From NCBI RefSeq assembly GCF_003008595.1, contig NZ_CP027669.1, positions 3,720,001 to 3,784,000 of the forward strand: 64,000 nt of DNA, read 5' to 3'. Position 1 is the first letter of the stretch, and each line of letters begins with the position of its first letter. Position numbers and translations under genes: made by a program. Positions 63,497 through 64,000 of the stretch are shown here, piece after piece. This stretch comes from Simplicispira suum. GTDB lineage: Bacteria; Pseudomonadota; Gammaproteobacteria; Burkholderiales; Burkholderiaceae_C. A model generated the notes under the pieces. It searched no databases and was not told the DNA's origin. It saw nothing but the letters and a program-made list of their open reading frames with translations.

Positions 63497-64000
63497 ATGA
63501 CCCCCCCGTACGCCGACCCCGGCAGCATCACCCGTGTGGCCGGCATCGAAGTCGGCCATTTCACCGACCCGCGTCGCCCCACGGGCTGCACCGCCATCCT
63601 GGCCCGCGCAGGCGCGGTGGCGGGTGTGGACGTGCGCGGCGCGGCGCCCGGCACCCGCGAGACCGATCTGCTGGCTCCCGACAACCTGGTGGAGCAGATC
63701 CACGCGATCGTGCTCTCGGGTGGCAGCGCGTTTGGCCTGGACGCAGCCAGCGGCGCCATGCGCTGGCTTGAAGAGCATTCCATTGGCCTCGATGTCGGCG
63801 TCGCGCGCGTCCCCATCGTCCCCGCCGCAGTGCTGTTTGACCTGATGGTGGGCGACCCCGCCATCCGCCCCGACGCTGCAGCCGGGTATGCGGCCTGCGC
63901 TGGCGCCTCAGCGAACGACCCGGAGGAAGGCAACGTCGGCGCCGGCGCAGGGGCCGCTGTGGGCAAGCTGTTTGGCATGCAGCGCGCCATGAAAGGCGGC
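63497..64000 (+). CDS. P1-family (DmpA/BapA-like) aminopeptidase, 3' end cut by the window
   Basis: The first 168 residues of an S58-type, self-processing peptidase are visible. Landmarks are the N-terminal VAGIEVGHFTDPRRPTGCT, the long VLSGGSAFGLDAASGAMRWL and the approach to the cleavage site, GNVGAGAGAAVGKLFGMQRA then MKGG. The catalytic Ser/Thr normally follows directly after KGG(I/L)G and is just past the window edge. The start is ATG 63497, 39 bp after the YjfB-like gene. This family releases N-terminal D- or beta-amino acids; a specific substrate is not inferable. Confidence 0.88.
   Translation, partial: MTPPYADPGSITRVAGIEVGHFTDPRRPTGCTAILARAGAVAGVDVRGAAPGTRETDLLAPDNLVEQIHAIVLSGGSAFGLDAASGAMRWLEEHSIGLDVGVARVPIVPAAVLFDLMVGDPAIRPDAAAGYAACAGASANDPEEGNVGAGAGAAVGKLFGMQRAMKGG

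Overview
The window is GC-rich, densely coded DNA from a betaproteobacterium, most likely a Burkholderiales/Comamonadaceae organism close to Acidovorax. Four observations point that way: the iscR-iscS-iscU-iscA-hscB-hscA-fdx order, the dnaQ next to tRNA-Val, the style of the Crp, AraC and acyl-CoA dehydrogenase genes, and several families of intergenic repeats. This is inference from gene content; no rRNA is present. I see no transposase, integrase, prophage or CRISPR array.

Layout. 1-6.9 kb (minus): a FAD oxidoreductase start, an acetylpolyamine amidohydrolase-like enzyme and a beta-oxidation operon (acyl-CoA dehydrogenase, thiolase, hydratase/dehydrogenase, acyl-CoA dehydrogenase), with a divergent TetR regulator at 7.1 kb. 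7.9-11.7 kb (plus): a three-gene iron-type ABC importer with a Tat-like exported binding protein. 12.6-24.4 kb (minus): a defence and toxin island holding type I restriction hsdR, fic, an AlbA/GHKL-type regulator, an HsdM-HsdS reading frame, hipBA and vapBC, ending at tRNA-Val(CAC). 24.6-33.3 kb (minus): dnaQ, the whole ISC iron-sulfur operon under iscR, and uvrB. 33.5-40.3 kb: an aromatic aminotransferase, a cold-shock/DUF1294 fusion, a UspA plus cation/proton antiporter operon, a 3' fragment copied from ygiQ, and an SDR. 41.2-50.1 kb: two Crp/Fnr paralogues, an L,D-transpeptidase and a two-partner secretion pair. 50.2-61.0 kb: ygiQ, an AraC regulator and a divergent glycerol/ether-lipid-like cluster (AGPS-like flavoprotein, GlpD, FGGY kinase, secreted phospholipase C-like protein). 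61-64 kb: a YigZ/IMPACT protein, a disulfide flavoprotein, a YjfB-like peptide and a P1 peptidase cut by the window end.

How the parts work together. The fatty-acid genes form one catabolic operon probably controlled by the TetR protein. The island couples restriction with toxin modules: fic and hsdR are 17 bp apart and share a palindromic promoter. hipBA and vapBC each have clear operator palindromes.

Three patterns recur. First, hsdR, hsdM/S, the AlbA-type gene and tpsA carry five apparent one-base frame changes at short G/C runs. These are either real inactivation or fusion events or systematic homopolymer errors. Second, a roughly 50-bp repeat occurs at least nine times, twice inside coding sequence in frame. 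Third, a longer repeat family of about 300-370 bp appears to have supplied the 15 x 18 bp tandem array that extends the GlpD C-terminus.
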